Shown here: positions 48,154-56,552 of the stretch, one piece after another
How positions within the stretch are numbered: the stretch's first letter is position 1
Layout of the letters: the number at the start of each line of letters is the position of its first letter
Source: Encephalitozoon hellem ATCC 50504
Taxonomy: Eukaryota; Microsporidia; Unikaryonidae
Assembly (NCBI RefSeq): GCF_000277815.2
Contig: NC_018470.1
Coordinates: 118,563 to 182,562, forward strand
Reading direction: 5' to 3'
Length of the DNA stretch: 64,000 bases
The notes under the pieces: model-generated
What the model was told of the DNA's origin: nothing
The model's database searches: none
Seen by the model: the letters and a program-made list of their open reading frames with translations, nothing else
Made by a program: the position numbers and the translations under genes

Positions 48154-51100
48154 CTACCCGGGAACTTGGAATCTCTCCAGTAAGTCCTTGGTATCCATCG
48201 TTTCTATATCTGCATTTTGCTGAGAAACAAGGCTGTTTGCAACGAACATCTTGAACGATTGAAGATTCATGACTTTTTCTTCCAAAGTGTTCTTCGCTAT
48301 GAGTCTAAAGACATTTACGGTTCTTTTTTGTCCTATTCTATGTGCTCTGTCCATTGCTTGCAAGTCATTGAAAGGATTCCAGTCATGCTCGTACATTACA
48401 ACAGTGTCTGCCCCAGTGAGATTGAGGCCTAGTCCACCGACCTGTGTAGTAAGGAACAGTATCTGTGTTGTACCAGTGTTGAATTCCTCAGCAATCTTAG
48501 CCCTGGCCGAGCTGGGCACAGATCCATCCAGCCTTGAGTACTTAAACTTATACTTCTCCATTATGTCCTTTATAACAAGGTCTATGCTTGACTTGAACTG
48601 GAAGAAAATTAGTATTTTGCTTCTCAAATCCTCTCCTCCACATAGGGAAATTATGTCTTCAAGAGCCTTGACCTTGCAGGAAACTTCACTAGAACTCTTG
48701 AAGTGGCCTATGTGGGAGACTGCAAGGAAAAGATCCTTGGTTCTTTTGAACCCCATGTTCTTCTGGTCCACCTTGCCGTATTCTAGGTCGATATCCCCAG
48801 CTCCCTCTTTTCCTCCTTTTTCATCAATCTCACGGTATAGCTTCTCCTGTACAGGCCCGAGTTCAACAGTAATGTCACGAATAATCTTTGGAGGAAGATC
48901 CTTCAGCACATCTATTTTTAGCCTGCGGAGAACAAATGGAAGAACCTTCCTGTGGAGAAGGTTGAGCTTTTCCTGTGTTTTTTCTATTTCTATGTCTGAC
49001 ATCTTTACATTTAACGACCCATATTCCTTCTCAGAACCAATATAGTTGGGCATCAGGAAGTTAAACAGAGAAACAAGGTCCTCCACACTGTTGTGCACGG
49101 GGGTTCCCGTTAAGACTATCTTTCGGGGGCACTTTATCATGTTCATTCTTGAGTACAAGATCGTTTGCTTGTTTCTGAGAACATGGCCTTCATCAACTAC
49201 AACATAGAACCAGTCCTTCTCGATAAAATTGAGGTAGTCATTTCTGAACGTCTCGTAAGAGGATATCAGAAGATCGCCTTTGCTTTTACCTTCTCTCTTG
49301 TAGATCTCCGCGGTTATAAATGGGAAGAATTTCTTCACTTCAGCCTTCCAATGCCCAGTAAGGCTTGAGGGACAGATTACTAAGACCTTCTTGTTTGTCT
49401 TATAGATTTCTGAACAGAGGAATGTTAGAACCTGTAGAGTTTTACCCAAGCCCATATCGTCTGCAAGAATTCCATTAAGGTTGAATGAGTGAAGGAAGTT
49501 CAACCATTTTACTCCCTCCATCTGATAGTCCCTAAGCTTGACTTGAGTAGGGCATTTTATATGGTACTCAGGAATTTTCTTCGAGTCGAGCAGTGACTCA
49601 AGGGACTTCTTTTCTTCCTCAATCATCTCAAGAAGATCTTTTGATATTCTCGTGTTCGTCCTAAACCCAAGGGTGGGAATGATCTTCGAGAATAGCCTGG
49701 AAGATAGGCTACGGTCTACATTGCTTGATATGTTTTTAAGGAGAGGCTTGACAAACAAGGGATTGAAAGAATGGTCCCCACTCATCAGAACAGAGTCAAG
49801 AAGCTCAACATCCAGATCATCCAATGCTTTCCTTACAAACTTTTCGTTGAAGTCCAAGCACTTCATAAACCCAGTAATTACTGTGACGTTTCTCTCCCGG
49901 AGCGCATCATCAAATATAAATCCTATGCTTTGGATTTCTGGTCCCTTCGTGTATATTTGAATCGTTTTTGAGAAGAAGTCAAGCCTGTTCTCCAGCTTGC
50001 TAACCTTACAGAAGAAAGGATTTGCAAGGAGCCTGCAGCCAAACACCTCAAAGAACGAGAGAAACCCTTCCTTTCCCGAGGCCATCCCCTCATATGCAAC
50101 TGGGAGGAAATCTTCTATCGAAATCCTTCCAGCATCGTAGTGCTCCACTATCATTTTCGAGAATAAAACCAGAAACTGCTTACACGTCTCCACCTCAAAG
50201 AGAGATGTTGCTTTGTCAAGAATTGGAAATCTCATTGACGATATCATTCTGATGTAGTCCACGTATAGGGGATCGACCATCGGATGGATAGAGTGGATTC
50301 CGGGCATGCCGAGCTTTTTCTTAAACTCTTTCAAGGGTACCATCCTAAGATCCTTGCATTCGTCAAGATAATGCTCTAGTTCTCCTATACTTTCGGAAGA
50401 ACTAGCTATGTCCTTGCATAGGGCCTGGGCATGTCTATATAGGGAAAGAAAAGTCTTGCTTATCATAGTTTCATTCCCCGCTTGCAAATCAGGGAATTTG
50501 CTCTTCATAATACACTCAAACAAAAGGCATCTGTTTTTCAGGATTTCATCCTTTCCTATCACGTTTATCCCACTCTTCGTGAAGTATAAGTCCTCATAAG
50601 AAACAAAATCATCTTCTCTATATGGTTCGTAAAGGCTTCCTCCAATGACATTCATGAAATGGATAATCAAATTCTTAGGAAGGTCCGGCCGCTTTTTGAG
50701 AAGCTTAATGGCCATTTCTCTGATCTCGTCCTTTTCTTCTATCAGAATAACTTCTGCAACAAGGAAATCAATTGAATCCTCAGAAAGATTCTCCACCATG
50801 TTCAGTATACTAGTCCTAACTTCAGGCACAGGCGATGTAAAACAGGGGAATATGTCTTTCAGCCTTTCGGGGGGAATAGAAAGATCCGGGTTTTCCTTGT
50901 ATATCTTAGTCAATAGAGAAAGATTAGATGTTTTCGAAACAGAAATAACCTCCTCAGACTCAATGTTTTTCCAACACTTGTCGAGAACTATTTCAAGCCC
51001 ATCGGTTATTGGAAAATGGCAGAGAAGCTCTGCGCTGAGGAGCTTTATATCTTCGTCCGGACTGCCCAAAAGAGATATGAGCTTTTTGCAAAGCCCATCC

Positions 51101-51924
51101 CTATCTTCAACAAATTCCTTCAGATACCCAAGAGCTATCAGTCCAGAAAATTGTATCTGCCAATCATCACTGTCTAGAAATCCAAACAATTGTTCGATAA
51201 TGTCATTGGGTCCTATTAGAGGATATATACATGACAAAAGATATGCCGCTGCGTCTCTCACCGGTGCTACTGTCCTATCATCAACAAAGTCATTAAACTT
51301 ATCTGTTACAAGAATCTCGTATATCTTTGAAAAGAGCTTGGAATCAATCTTTATCTGAATATCTCCTCCGCTGTCTATTTCAGAAAACATTGCCGCAAAT
51401 GCAAGGAATGCACCGTGCCTCTTGTGCCATTCATAGCTCAGCAGGTTGTCAGTTATTTGCTCAAAGAAGTCAAATATGTTCTCGATGGGTCTTTCCTCAA
51501 CCTTGTGCCTCTTGATTGTTTCTCCACTACCTGCCTTAAAATCAATGTCACTCAGAAAGTTAGTCTCCACATGCTGCAGCTTTGCTATCTTTTTAACTAT
51601 TTTCTTCTGCTCCTGCACAGACGGTGCCTGGGCATTGAACTGCTCTCCTGTCGAACCCAGATATATGTTGCTGCCCTTCTTATACTCAACCTTAAAGTCT
51701 GTCACAAGCTTAAATTGGAACATCAAAGACTTAAGAATTTGTGCTCCATTTTTCCTGTCCTCATTTGCTTGCCCACACAGAAGCTTATACGTTTGCTTAA
51801 GAATATAGGGTGTGAAATCAACATATTCTTTTATTTGAGAAACTAGCTCGTTGGTCGTGTATCCCTTCAAAACCTTCGACTGAGCAGTGTTCAGTGTTGT
51901 GAAGAACTTTTCCAATCTATTCAT
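48154..51924 (-). CDS. MOT1: TBP-removing Swi2/Snf2 ATPase MOT1
   Basis: 1256 residues, ATG at 51924. HEAT-like helices fill the first 780 residues, with the Mot1-type phrases YEWHKRHGAFLAFAAM and VRDAAAYLLSCI. The Snf2 ATPase begins with LRDYQMEGVKWLNFLHSFNLNGILADDMGLGKTLQVLTFL (Walker A), then CPSSLTGHWKAEVKKFF, VVVDEGHVLRN, LTGTPVHNSVEDLVSLFNFLMP, and the helicase C motifs QILFLTTQVGGLGLNLTGADTVV and QAMDRAHRIGQKRTVNVFRLIA. Mot1 removes TBP from DNA by ATP hydrolysis. Yeast Mot1 is 1867 residues; the loss is in the HEAT array. It is the largest gene in the window. Confidence 0.96.
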   Translation of the reverse strand: MNRLEKFFTTLNTAQSKVLKGYTTNELVSQIKEYVDFTPYILKQTYKLLCGQANEDRKNGAQILKSLMFQFKLVTDFKVEYKKGSNIYLGSTGEQFNAQAPSVQEQKKIVKKIAKLQHVETNFLSDIDFKAGSGETIKRHKVEERPIENIFDFFEQITDNLLSYEWHKRHGAFLAFAAMFSEIDSGGDIQIKIDSKLFSKIYEILVTDKFNDFVDDRTVAPVRDAAAYLLSCIYPLIGPNDIIEQLFGFLDSDDWQIQFSGLIALGYLKEFVEDRDGLCKKLISLLGSPDEDIKLLSAELLCHFPITDGLEIVLDKCWKNIESEEVISVSKTSNLSLLTKIYKENPDLSIPPERLKDIFPCFTSPVPEVRTSILNMVENLSEDSIDFLVAEVILIEEKDEIREMAIKLLKKRPDLPKNLIIHFMNVIGGSLYEPYREDDFVSYEDLYFTKSGINVIGKDEILKNRCLLFECIMKSKFPDLQAGNETMISKTFLSLYRHAQALCKDIASSSESIGELEHYLDECKDLRMVPLKEFKKKLGMPGIHSIHPMVDPLYVDYIRMISSMRFPILDKATSLFEVETCKQFLVLFSKMIVEHYDAGRISIEDFLPVAYEGMASGKEGFLSFFEVFGCRLLANPFFCKVSKLENRLDFFSKTIQIYTKGPEIQSIGFIFDDALRERNVTVITGFMKCLDFNEKFVRKALDDLDVELLDSVLMSGDHSFNPLFVKPLLKNISSNVDRSLSSRLFSKIIPTLGFRTNTRISKDLLEMIEEEKKSLESLLDSKKIPEYHIKCPTQVKLRDYQMEGVKWLNFLHSFNLNGILADDMGLGKTLQVLTFLCSEIYKTNKKVLVICPSSLTGHWKAEVKKFFPFITAEIYKREGKSKGDLLISSYETFRNDYLNFIEKDWFYVVVDEGHVLRNKQTILYSRMNMIKCPRKIVLTGTPVHNSVEDLVSLFNFLMPNYIGSEKEYGSLNVKMSDIEIEKTQEKLNLLHRKVLPFVLRRLKIDVLKDLPPKIIRDITVELGPVQEKLYREIDEKGGKEGAGDIDLEYGKVDQKNMGFKRTKDLFLAVSHIGHFKSSSEVSCKVKALEDIISLCGGEDLRSKILIFFQFKSSIDLVIKDIMEKYKFKYSRLDGSVPSSARAKIAEEFNTGTTQILFLTTQVGGLGLNLTGADTVVMYEHDWNPFNDLQAMDRAHRIGQKRTVNVFRLIAKNTLEEKVMNLQSFKMFVANSLVSQQNADIETMDTKDLLERFQVPG

Positions 51925-52222
51925 GCTTCCTGGGGTTAATGAAATGCTTTGTATTTATATTTCGCATCGCAGGATAAACTGATAATTTCATATCTTAAAT
52001 GTTGTTCATTCATGTCTTAGTAAAACGACAATCGCGTAATTTTGGGCTTCTCCAGAGACACCCTTTGCAGTTTGTGAACCCAATGGATGTACCCAATGAG
52101 ATATTAACAGCGTACCTTCGGGGAAGAGGGGCAGACTCAAATTCAATTGGAGCATTTCCATCTGAACAGGAAATAACTGGTAATTCCAAAGTATAAAACA
52201 AATGGATTTCCTTTACTAAAAA
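51925..52222. other. Divergent intergenic region upstream of MOT1
   Basis: About 300 bases between the MOT1 start and the next gene. A + strand frame at 51999-52196 includes ATG 52083 followed by 37 codons (MDVPNEILTAYLRGRG...), but it has no recognisable similarity, so it is not listed as a gene. Confidence 0.3.
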
Positions 52223-52498
52223 ATGGCTGAAAAGAAGATTACGAAGCATGACTTTGACATCGAGTATCCATTATGGAATGATATGGACAAGGATAAGATT
52301 CAATTCAGAAGGCTAGATAATGGCTATTCCATTGTTTATGAGGATGAGGAAAAACACGAAGATGAAAATAGAAGGGAATACAGGTCGCGATCCATATCTT
52401 TTTCGCAAACCTACGGAGAAAGAAAGCTGAAAGATGCAAACATGGTTGTTGAGGATAACAAGATAAAGGTGAAGGGATGGTTTGACAATAAAGAATAA
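52223..52498 (+). CDS. Small charged protein, possibly a degenerate small heat-shock (Hsp20) domain
   Basis: 91 residues, ATG at 52223. Highly charged, with DEEKHEDENRREYRSRSISFSQTYGERKLKDANMVVEDNKIKVKGWFD. The string REYRSRSISFSQTYGERKLKDANMVVEDNKIKV has a likeness to the alpha-crystallin strands (EREYRSFSRSFSLP...VDxDxIxAxYxxGVL). No phosphorylation or signal sequence is obvious. It is convergent with the RING gene, eight bases between stops. Confidence 0.45.
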   Translation: MAEKKITKHDFDIEYPLWNDMDKDKIQFRRLDNGYSIVYEDEEKHEDENRREYRSRSISFSQTYGERKLKDANMVVEDNKIKVKGWFDNKE

Positions 52499-52505
52499 AA
52501 CAATG

Positions 52506-53495
52506 TTATTGATATCTTATCTTATATAGGATTATTCCTGTCAGAACTAGTGTCAGGACAATAAAGCTTCTTAGTGTATTGATCAGCGGGTAAAACCATA
52601 CCTCGGCCTTGTGCCATAGCTCAGGAGGTAAGGAGGCACTCTCAATCTTCTTTTTACAATATGGGCAGAAAGGTTTTTTGCCGAGTAAGCACCACCCCTT
52701 TATGCAATCCTCATGGAAGGAATGCGCGCATACCAGGGTATGTATCTTCTCGCTCCCGTCAAATAACTTTGTGCATATCATGCAAAGGGAATTGTTGTTT
52801 CCCTTGCCAGGGACCCCTTCCTTGCTATAAAATCCTGTTGAAACAGCCATGGTCTCACTTAGGAAAAAGATTACCTCTCTACTCAAAAGCCCGAAGTACA
52901 GGAAGAATAATAAGATAGAAAGAGTGTATCCCAGGTATTCGGGCTTCAGATAGAAAAAAACAAAAGTGAGGGACTGCCCCAGGAGAGTCCCCAGGTTTGA
53001 GATGATGAACAACGACCTGAACACCCCGTAAATGTCTCTCATCACGTTCTTTCCAAGAGGCCCTTTCATGACCTTAAGTGTATTAAAAAGCATAAAGCCT
53101 GAAAACAGCAGCCAGCAGAAAGGAAGGAAGTATGACTGCATGAATAGAAAGAATCCCGGGGGGAATAGCAGAAGTATCAAGAAAACGCAAACATCATGTG
53201 TTTTCTTGTTTATTTTCTTCCATGCAGTAAAGAAGGTCTGGATAATGAGTGCATACACAGATATAACTGCTATCCTTTGTAGAACATCCCCGAGAGTGGG
53301 CTGCTTCTCTATTATTATCACCTGCCTCACAGTCCTGTGTCCTCCGTCTCCCTTGTACAGCCTATAGCTTGCAACATCAGTATCTTCAAAAAAGGAATCT
53401 GCATCGCTCCTGACTTCTTTGCTTTGCTTAAGGACCTCCTCTTTCTTCTCCTCAATGCCATGGCTTGTGTTTTCACCATTTTCTTCTTTTATCAT
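52506..53495 (-). CDS. RNF121/RNF175-like membrane RING E3 ligase
   Basis: 329 residues, ATG at 53495. An acidic, Lys-rich N-terminus is followed by several transmembrane helices (for example VFLILLLFPPGFFLFMQSY, LPFCWLLFSGFMLF, LLGQSLTFVFFYL, LGYTLSILLFFLYFGLL). A RING-H2-type finger follows near residues 240-285: CMICTKLF...LVCAHSFHEDCIKGWCLLGKKPFCPYCKKK. A last helix lies after it (FIVLTLVLTGIILYKI). The phrase HSFHEDCIKGWCLLGKK...CPYCK matches RNF121 (HVFHExCIRGWCIVGKKQTCPYCK). RNF121 is an ER/Golgi ubiquitin ligase in quality control and ion-channel traffic. Confidence 0.8.
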   Translation of the reverse strand: MIKEENGENTSHGIEEKKEEVLKQSKEVRSDADSFFEDTDVASYRLYKGDGGHRTVRQVIIIEKQPTLGDVLQRIAVISVYALIIQTFFTAWKKINKKTHDVCVFLILLLFPPGFFLFMQSYFLPFCWLLFSGFMLFNTLKVMKGPLGKNVMRDIYGVFRSLFIISNLGTLLGQSLTFVFFYLKPEYLGYTLSILLFFLYFGLLSREVIFFLSETMAVSTGFYSKEGVPGKGNNNSLCMICTKLFDGSEKIHTLVCAHSFHEDCIKGWCLLGKKPFCPYCKKKIESASLPPELWHKAEVWFYPLINTLRSFIVLTLVLTGIILYKIRYQ

Positions 53496-53616
53496 CCAGG
53501 GCTCAACAAATAAGTTGGTTTAGTCATACAATTTAATCGCTCAGCTATAATGGGAAATAAAGGGCACGGGCCTGCTATACTTCTTTAGTCCGTAGGGCTC
53601 GTGGTAATGCAGGTCT

Positions 53617-54339
53617 TCAATCTTTTTCGAAAAGCTTATTAAGCCACCCACGTAATGCCTCTGTTATCTTATCGATCTTCTCATTTGTTACATTCAATTT
53701 CTTGGATATCAAATGGCTGATATCGCGGAAATAAGTAGGCCTTGGGGCATCAGTCTTTTTGAGGTTGCAGAGACGGTCGAATAGAAAGACAAAGCCTTCG
53801 TGCTTCTCTGCATCCATACTCAAGTATCCTTGGATGTACCGAAGGAAGATTTCCAGAACATTGTCATAATCACATATCGCCTCCTTTAGCTCGGATATCT
53901 CGCAAACCATTGCATGTTCTCTTCTTTCAAGCTCTCTGAGATGCGCTATTCTTTTTTCTCTACATCTTTTGGCAGCAATACGATTTCTTTCTTTTTTCCA
54001 GATATTCTTTATTCTTTCTTGATCAACCTGAAAAGGAAAGTGCTCATGAGGCCCTATTTGCTGATAAAACTGGTTCCCTTGCTCTCCAAAATGTCCATGT
54101 TTTTCCCGGTGGATTTGAATTGTGTCTTCCAAAAAATCGGGCCTGAAGAAGTAATATGGATGTATGTTTGGTACAAACCTACTGTACATAGACCCCTTGG
54201 AATGCCCCATATAGGTGCTTTGAATTTGCTCGTATTCGTAATCGATGCCTTCCTCTCTATCTTCCATAATAATTGAACCTTCCATATTTATTCCATATAA
54301 GCTATCACATACTGGATGTATTTTAATTTTAATTATCAT
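53617..54339 (-). CDS. bZIP transcription factor
   Basis: 240 residues from ATG at 54339; in-frame ATGs at 54285 and 54267 are alternatives. The basic region and zipper lie at about residues 108-160: RIKNIWKKERNRIAAKRCREKRIAHLRELERREHAMVCEISELKEAI, with the invariant N-x7-R as NRIAAKRCR and leucine heptads following. The zipper is short (about three heptads). The N-terminal part is Tyr/His/Pro-rich, and the C-terminus has a helical domain with FRDISHLISKKLNV. Such factors bind TGAC/ATF-like half sites; TGATGTCA lies upstream of the metallothionein gene, but a link is only a hypothesis. Confidence 0.85.
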   Translation of the reverse strand: MIIKIKIHPVCDSLYGINMEGSIIMEDREEGIDYEYEQIQSTYMGHSKGSMYSRFVPNIHPYYFFRPDFLEDTIQIHREKHGHFGEQGNQFYQQIGPHEHFPFQVDQERIKNIWKKERNRIAAKRCREKRIAHLRELERREHAMVCEISELKEAICDYDNVLEIFLRYIQGYLSMDAEKHEGFVFLFDRLCNLKKTDAPRPTYFRDISHLISKKLNVTNEKIDKITEALRGWLNKLFEKD

Positions 54340-54646
54340 GGCAAATTTAATTGTTTAATTTGACTTTCGTTAGCAAATTCAGGTCCCCAGAATGAGCCTT
54401 GTGATCCAAGTATCCGCGGATTCTGGGTAAGCATCTATTTGGAATCGGAAGTAGCGATATTGCAGCTGTATGAAATGCCGGCATTAATAACCCCAAATAA
54501 TATGGCTGAAGACCTGTCATGGAGGAAGTTTGCAAAAAATAGGAGAGTTCAAGCGTCCAATCTGTTTCTTTCCCATGGCTTTATGATTGAGTCGTGTCAA
54601 AATCACCCATTTAAAACAAAAATTCTAGTCTTAAACAAACAACACA
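54340..54646. other. Intergenic region between bZIP and Rho-like genes
   Basis: 307 bases between divergent starts. It contains a + strand open stretch (54439-54726) that overlaps the start of the Rho gene by 80 bases and a minus strand stretch (54347-54535); neither has recognisable similarity. A GTAAGC near 54427 resembles a splice donor but no branch or acceptor could be matched, so no intron is called. Likely a shared promoter. Confidence 0.3.
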
Positions 54647-55186
54647 ATGGAAACGATCAAGTGTGTTCTTGTGGGAGATCCCTTGGTAGGAAAGAGCTGG
54701 TTAATAAGCACCTACATAACGGGTAAAAACCCAGAGGGCTATATTCCAACACTTTTCAACAACCACAGCAAGGTTGTTAATGTGGGAGATAAAAAATACA
54801 ATATGACTCTATGGGACACAGCAGGGAGTGAAGAGTATAATAAATTAAGAAGTCTGTCGTTTCAAGAAACAGACGTTTTTCTGATATGTTATGCAGTTAA
54901 CAACATTCTTTCGTTTCATAACTCCAAGAGATGGATAGAGGAGCTTGCGGAGTATAATGTTCCTATGATTTTGTGTGGCACTAAGTGCGACATAATTGAT
55001 GGGAATATTGTAGATAAGGGCCTCTCTACTAAGCTGAGTAAGGAGTACGGGCTGTATGGCTTTATAGAATGCTCCTCGGTAGAGCTCATAAATGTAAAAA
55101 AGGTTTTCGATGTAGCTCTTGAGGCAGCTTTAAAGCCCAAGAAGAGCAAATTTAGATCCATGTGGTTTTGCTGCAAGTGTGGATAG
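54647..55186 (+). CDS. Rho-family GTPase, atypical
   Basis: 179 residues, ATG at 54647. It reads like Rac/Cdc42 with effector loop GYIPTLFNNHSKVV, DTAG motif, GTKCD and C-terminal basic stretch KPKKSKFR. The P-loop is GDPLVGKS (Rac GDGAVGKT), so the position equivalent to Gly12 is Pro and Ala13 is Leu. Switch II is DTAGSEEYNKLR, with Ser at the Gln61 position. The C-terminus FCCKCG has several cysteines but no standard CaaX box. The changes resemble GTPase-deficient Rnd-type Rho proteins that stay GTP-bound. It likely affects actin or polarity. Confidence 0.88.
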   Translation: METIKCVLVGDPLVGKSWLISTYITGKNPEGYIPTLFNNHSKVVNVGDKKYNMTLWDTAGSEEYNKLRSLSFQETDVFLICYAVNNILSFHNSKRWIEELAEYNVPMILCGTKCDIIDGNIVDKGLSTKLSKEYGLYGFIECSSVELINVKKVFDVALEAALKPKKSKFRSMWFCCKCG

Positions 55187-55290
55187 ACATGATCAATGCT
55201 TAGAATAAATATTTTTATAATGTTATACAGAATCTTCGAAGTCTGAAAGCAGGTCTCTAGAAATATTTCAGGCGGCCAACCCTCTCGGGA

Positions 55291-55770
55291 ATGAGGCGAA
55301 GGCAAAGAAGGCAAAGCTCAAACATATTTCATATGCTAACCAAGAATCAAATAGTCGAGCTCAGAGAGGCATTCAACTTCATGGACGTCAACAGCGATAC
55401 ATTTGTTGACAGAAAAGATCTAGAAAGCTTTCTCGTATCAATAGGATCGCCTTTTTCTAACAAAGAAGTCACCGAGATGATGGATGAGAGTGGAGATAAC
55501 ATGACATACATGCTGTTTCTGACAATGATAGGAGAGAGGCTTAGCTGCACAGACTCGGAAAAAGAAATTTTCAATGCACTAAAGGAATTCGACGATAATG
55601 GAGATGGCACAATCGATGAAAAGATGCTGAGAGCATGGCTGATGGAAAAGGGCGATCAAATGGCAGGTGAAGATGTCGATTTACTTTTAAAGGGTTGTGT
55701 TGAAAACGGAAGGGTTGATTGCAAAAGCCTCACAACAAAAATAAAGTATGGGGAAATCATCACAGAATAA
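55291..55770 (+). CDS. Myosin regulatory light chain
   Basis: 159 residues, ATG at 55291. The N-terminus RRRQRRQSSNIFHML matches the phosphorylatable tail of myosin regulatory light chain (RPQRATSNVF), with the kinase-site serine in place. EF-hand 1 is DVNSDTFVDRKD (ligand residues present), EF-hand 2 degenerate, a later EF-hand DDNGDGTIDEKM is also intact. The phrase YMLFLTMIGERLSCTDSEKEIFNALKEFD matches the family. It binds the neck of a class II myosin, so contractile actomyosin is expected. Not calmodulin or centrin, because of the N-terminal tail. Confidence 0.88.
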   Translation: MRRRQRRQSSNIFHMLTKNQIVELREAFNFMDVNSDTFVDRKDLESFLVSIGSPFSNKEVTEMMDESGDNMTYMLFLTMIGERLSCTDSEKEIFNALKEFDDNGDGTIDEKMLRAWLMEKGDQMAGEDVDLLLKGCVENGRVDCKSLTTKIKYGEIITE

Positions 55771-55837
55771 ACGTCCCTTTCTCTGTACTTTTCTAGCACA
55801 TAAAGAAGCCGAGGGGCTATAAAATCAGTTTACTTCA

Positions 55838-56479
55838 TCACCAAGTGCCCCTAGAAAAGGGCTCCTGGACCTTGTCCAATTCGTTCAGTATCACAGTCTG
55901 CTTCTGGCGCTCTTGCAGTGCATCGTCCACCTCCTTTAGGATTTTCTCTCCCATTCCTCTTAGATCTTCCAAAAGATCAATCACTTCATTCTTGTTCTGT
56001 GTAACACAAAGTTTCTCTCTTTTTCCCAGTGGGAGATATGCTCTGTATACGCGGTCTAGCAGAGTACACTTTCCTTCTTCCTTCTTGAATCGATTATAGA
56101 CACCTCCAAAGATCTTTCTGTATATTTGAAGGCATCCATCTATTTTTGACTTGAGCTTCTCAGACCTCATTCTCAACCCACCTATCTTCTTTCGCAGGAA
56201 ATCATATGAATCGTTAATTCTTTTACACGCATCCATTTGCAAGGACTTCCTGTGCTCAATCTCGTCTCCCTTCAAAAGCACAGGCATCATTGTTGGGTCG
56301 CTTGTCAAAGAAATATTCCATAAGGTCTCCGGAAAATCCAAGGGGCGTACAAACGGTCCATCAACCTTATTGTAAAACACATACTTGAACTTATAGCTCT
56401 GGGAAGAAGGGTCATAGCTCTTTTCGATGTTGTCTATTAGGGTTAGAAGCTCTTGGTCTTTCTGTATCTTATATTCCAT
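55838..56479 (-). CDS. Nucleoporin Nup54/Nup57-like coiled-coil protein
   Basis: 213 residues from ATG at 56479; a long upstream frame (to 56893) overlaps the ankyrin gene on the other strand and is ignored. The stretch YKFKYVFYNKVDGPFVRPLDFPETLW resembles the beginning of the Nup54 alpha/beta region (FxxxxYNxV...RPP). It is followed by coiled-coil helices: HRKSLQMDACKRINDSYDFLRKKIGGLRMRSEKLKSKIDGCLQIYRKIFGGVYNRF and NEVIDLLEDLRGMGEKILKEVDDALQERQKQTVIL. The Nup62 complex helices have this form. The FG-repeat part of Nup54 is missing. Confidence 0.5.
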   Translation of the reverse strand: MEYKIQKDQELLTLIDNIEKSYDPSSQSYKFKYVFYNKVDGPFVRPLDFPETLWNISLTSDPTMMPVLLKGDEIEHRKSLQMDACKRINDSYDFLRKKIGGLRMRSEKLKSKIDGCLQIYRKIFGGVYNRFKKEEGKCTLLDRVYRAYLPLGKREKLCVTQNKNEVIDLLEDLRGMGEKILKEVDDALQERQKQTVILNELDKVQEPFSRGTW

Positions 56480-56552
56480 GGGTTCCACCGGCCAGCGGGG
56501 TTTAATGAGAGACTTCGAATAATAAATTTTAGTTTGTTTTATTGCTACGAGG

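Noticed and set aside
51999..52196. 65-codon frame between MOT1 and the small charged protein gene
   Set aside because: No similarity or promoter signals; the space is a plausible divergent promoter. It could be re-examined with RNA-seq.
54400..54480. Possible intron (GTAAGC after a short ATG frame)
   Set aside because: No convincing branch point and acceptor; introns in this genus are few and follow strict donor motifs.
54439..54726. Frame with ATG at 54475 before the Rho gene
   Set aside because: Overlaps the Rho start by 80 bases, no family match, and no upstream signal.
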